Made by a program: the position numbers and the translations under genes
Shown here: piece after piece, positions 59,581-64,000 of the stretch
Layout of the letters: every line of letters begins with the position of its first letter
How positions within the stretch are numbered: the first letter of the stretch is position 1
Notes under the pieces: model-generated
The model's database searches: none
Told to the model about the DNA's origin: nothing
The model's input: only the letters and a program-made list of their open reading frames with translations
Assembly: GCF_014356525.2 (NCBI RefSeq)
Contig: NC_052508.1
Location: 42,132,858 to 42,196,857 of the forward strand
Reading direction: 5' to 3'
From: Nilaparvata lugens
Lineage: Eukaryota; Arthropoda; Insecta; Hemiptera; Delphacidae
DNA length: 64,000 nt

Positions 59581-61525
59581 TGTAAAGCCGTATTTGACCT
59601 ACATATGCCCAGCTGGCTGTCTGTCGGTAGAGCATGAGATATTTTAATATTTCTGACAATTTGACACCTGCTGAAATACCAATAGTATATAATTTTACCA
59701 GCTCTTTGAGGAGCTTATACCAAATCCTGCTATCAGCCACTGCAAACTGCTGCTGCTCTGTCAATAGGTAATTTTTACCGCTGCATTGACTAGTTCCGCA
59801 ATTATAGATGTTTAAGAGGTTGTAATACTGCTCCGACTTAATACTGAAACCCTATGTTTCAAACAATTTCATTGAATGAGTTGAACCATTTAAATAAATC
59901 TTGAGAACGTATTATTTCTGAAGATTCAATGATCGGTACTGTATATCGCTGATTTATCCAACTTATTTGATGGAGAATACAGTTGGTTGATAGTTTTACT
60001 AATTTGCAAATAATGATAATGGAATATACTAATACAAGATTGGTCATGCAAGAAGACAGGATTTAAAATGGAAGGAACACCATTCAATCAATAAATATGT
60101 AATTGCAATAAGATCAACAAGCAAAAAATAATATATGAAACAGTAGAAGCAAAAAACAATATGAGAAATACACAAGAAAAATATCACAGCTCACTCAATT
60201 AAAATTCTTAATCTGCTCAATAGCATCAATAATTGATGCTATTGTTAATTACTATTATCAATTATTAATAATTTCCATGATTTTTATATCAGCATACATT
60301 TTACAGATTCCTGTAGCTCAATTATTTGACTCGCTTCTGCTTATCAAATTATAATTTCATATTTCAAATCCTCAATAATATAAAATAATTCAATAATAAT
60401 TGATACTTAAAATATAAAATCTCAAGGCATAGGTTCGGCCGTCAGAGGAAATTAGATAATCAATTTATCTTGTGAACTTGAGCTTCTATAAATCTTATTA
60501 TGAAAATAATAATACTGATATTTATGTACATTAACTGAGCATAATTAATAATTTCAAATAGTGATATATAATTTAACATTTAATTCTCACATATATATGT
60601 TTTAAATATAACTTTTCTCTTATTTATATTACTTGCGCAATAAAGTCTGAATCAAGCTTGATTTTTAAGTTATACCCTCGATGAGCTAGCTTTATGAAAA
60701 TTCAATCAATTTGTAGCACTAAGGATCCTCTTAAATAATTATGAACTCACGTGTGGATTCTTCACAAATTTTGATGATGGCCAGGATTCGTCTCATGTGT
60801 CCTAAGCCTTTTCTGGTGGGCTGCTGTCATCTTCTCCAATGGGGATATTTAATTCAATAACTCACATCATACAGCGACATCACCGAGTTAAATGAATATA
60901 ATTTTCAAATACATAAATCAAACTTAAACTTTGGCAAAAATTAATTATTGTACAATAAGGGATTCAGTCTAATGCTCTCATGATTAGTGGGTGTTCCTGG
61001 TGACCTCTGGCAAGCAAGTGCTGTTGGACTACCCCTATTCTCTCTCGACGATACTTCCAACTTTTCCAATTTACATAAAATTTGAATATCTCCTCTCATT
61101 GGCAGATTTTAAATACTCCACAATGATGTAACTTAGTACTGTCAAATAGTTCGTAATACAATAACATATTACTATATCAAGACTAAATATTTCTATCTTA
61201 AACTCTTATCTTATCTTAACTACATAATTTCGTGCATTCTATAACAATTTTTATAATCTCTATAAAGACCATGCGGAGATTCTGAATTAAATAATTTTTA
61301 GCGCCAAGCAAATACTGTATTTTGATTGGTACATCCCCAAACTGTAGTAGGTATTAATGCGCTCAATAAAAATAAATCTCAATTTCTCCATCTTCTTCTT
61401 TTGTTGTCAATAATTTTTGTTCATGCCATAAGATACAATAAATATTGTTGTGTTTTCTTAATCGTTTTTGTGACATTTATTTGACATGTTTAGTTTACAA
61501 ACCCTCTTGTCCTAGTCAGTAATGA
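59581..61525 (-). repeat. G3 5' LTR, truncated by the LINE
   Basis: Collinear with 41104-42775 and 9410-11970 through aaaccctcttgtcctagtca. The last roughly 260 bp of a full LTR (present in G2 up to 43032) are missing at the LINE junction. Confidence 0.7.
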
Positions 61526-61657
61526 TTGAGAGCTCGACGAGAGCGGTCGTATCGGAGTGGTTGCTGAGTCAGCTGTGCAAAGTTTAAACGTTCCGTAACA
61601 AAATATTTCGTGCTAGTGAACCGTGCTGTAGTGAATATTTTATTTGAAGATTTAAAA

Positions 61658-62673
61658 ATGTCTTGTTTTATTTGCTCTAAATCCGTTCAGAGTTCAGGTG
61701 AGCTGATTTCATGTGTCGACTGTGAAGCAAATTTTCATATAGGATGTGTGGAAATGACCAAGGACGATGCGGACTACATAATGAGAAACAAACAAATTTG
61801 GAGATGTAGCAGCTGTTCCTCTACACGTCGCAAAAGTATGGTGAGTGAATCGACAACAGGAAACAAGGACGTGACTCTCCAAGAACTCGCAGGAGTTCTT
61901 GAGGTAATTGCAGGAAATCAGACGTCGATGAAGGAGAATATTGAGAAAATGGAGTTAGAGCTTGGGAAATCAATTGAATCATGTCATCAGGCGATTAACG
62001 ACATAAATAAGAAGTTTGATGAACAAAACAAGCAAATTAGCACATGCCTCATCAACATCGATAAGCTTTCAACAGAAGTAGCTAGCCTCAGGAAAGAAAA
62101 TGCAGAACTGAAGGAATGCGTCGAGGATATGGAACAATACTCAAGATCGAACATGCTGGAAATAAATGGTATACCCAAAAAACAGGATGAAGATGTAACA
62201 GAAATCATTTGTAGAATGAGCGAAGCATTAGGACACAAAATAAAAGCAGATGCAATCGACATTTGTCACAGACTTAAACAACGAAATGAAAACCTACCTC
62301 CACCAATCGTTGTCAAGTTCGTTCGTAGAACAGACAAACAAGTAATATTGAATAAAAGGAAAGTTACGAGGCAGTTTTCTACAAAGCAGATGGGAGAAAC
62401 AACGGACCATCCAGTCTATGTGAATGAAAGTCTAGCACGCGAAGAAGGATTTTCACCATGGCGAGAGAGATCTTCAAAAGAGGCGACATCAAATACCTAT
62501 GGATCAAGGAAGAGAAGATTCTAGCTAGGAAAGAAGACGGAACACCAGTTATTGAACTCAAGAACAGTGAACAAGTGAAAAAGTTGAGCGTGATAAGTGC
62601 ATCTAAGCAGCCAGGTAACCAAGAAAATAACAGTGTCAGTACCGTAAATAAAAATGTCATCAGAGATAAGTAG
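61658..62673 (+). pseudogene. LINE ORF1 protein, frameshifted
   Basis: First good ATG at 61658 (MSCFICSKSVQSSGELISC). A C4HC3 PHD-type zinc finger covers residues 3-52 (CFIC, CVDC, HIGC, CSSC). Residues 75-165 are K/E/L-rich coiled coil. Then comes an RNA-binding-like part common to LINE ORF1 proteins (YSRSNMLEINGIP, VVKFVRRTDKQVIL). A frame change near 62450 moves the C-terminus (AREIFKRGDIKYLW, LARKEDGTPVIEL) into the frame ending at 62673. ORF1 proteins bind element RNA and assist reverse transcription. Confidence 0.78.
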
Positions 62674-64000
62674 CAGAGAAACACTAATTATTCATCAAAA
62701 TATACGCAGTCTGCGAAGTAATTTCGATTTATTCTTAGTGCAAATGAGGAAATTAGAAAACAACCCGCTAATAATAGTCTTGACAGAAATATGGATACTA
62801 GAGAATGAAATAGACTTATATCATATAGAGGGCTATTCCGTACATGGTAATTTCAATCATAACTACAGAGCAGGAGGAACTTTGGTTTATATAAGCAGTG
62901 AGATAACGTTCAAAACAAAGACAATAGTTTTTATTTCAGCGGACTGTGTACATATATCTTGTTCATATAATAATTTTGAATTTCAGTTGTTGGCTGCTTA
63001 CATACAGGTTGCAATCAAACTCACCCAAAATATTTCTTAACGAATTAACCTTGTACTTAGAAGAAATATTTAATATTAACGAAAACAATGAGGTCCCTTT
63101 CTTTTTCACGGGAGATATAAATATAGATCTTTTTCAGAACACCAGAATTATTGACGATTACAAATATTTAATGAATAGTTTTGGATTTGAATCACTCAAT
63201 ACTGATTACCATGAATTATTTGAACAAATTAACCGATCTGATTAACCTAAGTATTGCCAAAGGAAAATTCCCAAGCATGTTCAAACACAGCGTAGTTATA
63301 CCTATTCCTAAAAAGCCAAATTGTAAAAACATAGATCAGTTCCGCCCAATTTCACTTTTACCGGTTTTTTCCAAGATTTTAGAAAAAATATTCAAGATTA
63401 GACTTGAAAACTTTTATAAAAACAATAACTTTTTTAGTGATAACCAATATGGTTTCCGTGAAGGAAGAAGTACAGAAGCGGCAATTAAAAATCTCATTTC
63501 AAAAATAAATGACAGTTTAGTGTTAATAATAAGTGTGCAGCTCTGTTTCTTGATATATCTAAAGCATATGATGCAATTGATAAAAACATGCTTCTAAAAA
63601 AACTTGATTTATCAGGAGTAAGAGGAATTGCCAATGATTGGTTAAGATGCTACCTATCTAATAGGAGTCAAAGGGTCAGAATTAACGATACGTTGAGTGA
63701 ACCCGGGGACATTACCATAGGTATTCCTCAAGGATCAGTGTTATCAAGTACTTTATTCCTGGTCTTTATTAACGATTTGACGGATGGTGACTTACAGGGA
63801 AAGATTACATCTTTTGCAGACGATACAGTTATATTTTATTCGGCCAAAACAAATCAAGAACTTAAAAATAAATTAGAAATGGATCTTAAGCACCTTAGGT
63901 GGTGGTTTTGCGAAAATAAATTAACTATCAACACAGACAAATCTAATATAATACAATTTAATCTTCAAAACACGGATCAGGAGTTAACTAGTATTTACTT
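62654..64000 (+). pseudogene. LINE ORF2: endonuclease and reverse transcriptase, broken and partial
   Basis: From ATG 62654, overlapping ORF1's end by 20 bp. APE endonuclease motifs: IIHQNIRSLRSNFD, VLTEIWI, and FTGDINIDLF in a shifted frame near 63110. The endonuclease C-terminus and RT start are missing: at about 63205 the sequence jumps into RT (LINLSIAKGKFP, FRPISLLPVFSKILEK, QYGFREGRST). A one-base insertion near 63520 shifts the frame again. RT continues with LFLDISKAYDAID, GIPQGSVLSS and the catalytic FADDTVIFYS (about 63820), to the window end. Confidence 0.8.

Larger units (their letters stand above)
58247..61525 (-). mobile_element. G3: third member of the G1/G2 family, internally deleted
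   Basis: Minus-strand order: 5' LTR (59581 to about 61525), PBS, 5' UTR and the first codons of gag (59577 to about 58852), then directly a partial 3' LTR (58247-58848). The two LTR ends share tgtaaagccgtatttgacct and the cagctggctgtctgtcggta block. The gag start codon is ATA instead of ATG (minus strand, about 58935). All of pol is missing. The 5' LTR is cut at about 61525 where the LINE starts. Confidence 0.7.
61526..64000 (+). mobile_element. Non-LTR retrotransposon (LINE) with PHD-type ORF1, cut by window end
   Basis: A 5' UTR of about 130 bp, ORF1 with a PHD finger and coiled coil, ORF2 with APE-type endonuclease and reverse transcriptase. The combination suggests the CR1/Jockey side of LINE diversity. 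It carries frameshifts and an internal deletion, so it is defective. The 3' end lies outside the window. Confidence 0.8.

Overview
The window is AT-rich eukaryotic DNA made almost entirely of transposable elements. I found no convincing host gene, no rRNA or tRNA gene and no CRISPR array. BEL/Pao, Ty3/gypsy-like, errantivirus-like, Penelope-like (PLE), PHD-finger LINE and Helitron-like elements together point to an arthropod. Some repeats look to me like those of hemipterans such as planthoppers, but that is recollection and could not be tested here. Nearly all transposon genes are broken.

Layout. 1-9.2 kb: non-autonomous Helitron-like copies (1-856 minus; 1065-1318; 5309-5635; 7371-7904 and 7905-8790 abutting), a probable solo LTR (2514-4061) and a 613-bp-period tandem duplication (6291-7335). 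9.4-43.0 kb: one nested structure. A minus-strand gypsy-like element, called G2 here, runs from 9410 to 43032 with a 4-bp target duplication AGTA and itself splits an older repeat, called X. Inside G2's 3' LTR lies a second, plus-strand member of the same family, G1 (12119-22200, target duplication AGCT). G1 keeps gag but has no recognisable pol; in that place it has a frame encoding a hydrophobic protein I do not recognise. G1's own 3' LTR carries a further 1.3-kb insert containing repeat X. G2's pol is split by a tandem pair of BEL/Pao elements with three LTRs and two interiors (25106-36711), flanked by a single AACAC duplication.

43.2-44.7 kb: a near-perfect inverted repeat, a GC-rich 80-81 bp minisatellite and a 298-bp tandem repeat. 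45.1-47.1 kb (minus): a PLE with reverse transcriptase and GIY-YIG endonuclease in two frames. 48.8-54.8 kb: an errantivirus-like element with two 396-bp LTRs, gag-protease, a damaged pol and an env remnant; a deletion joins integrase directly to env. 54.8-57.6 kb: no feature. 58.2-61.5 kb: a third, internally deleted member of the G1/G2 family (G3). 61.5 kb to the end: a LINE with a PHD-finger ORF1 and an endonuclease/reverse transcriptase ORF2, apparently inserted in G3's 5' LTR and cut by the window edge.

The genes do not form a host pathway. They are replication genes of separate elements: gag for particles, protease, reverse transcriptase/RNase H, integrase or endonuclease, and one env. 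The insertion order is the main biological content: X, then G2, then G1 in one LTR and the BEL pair in pol.
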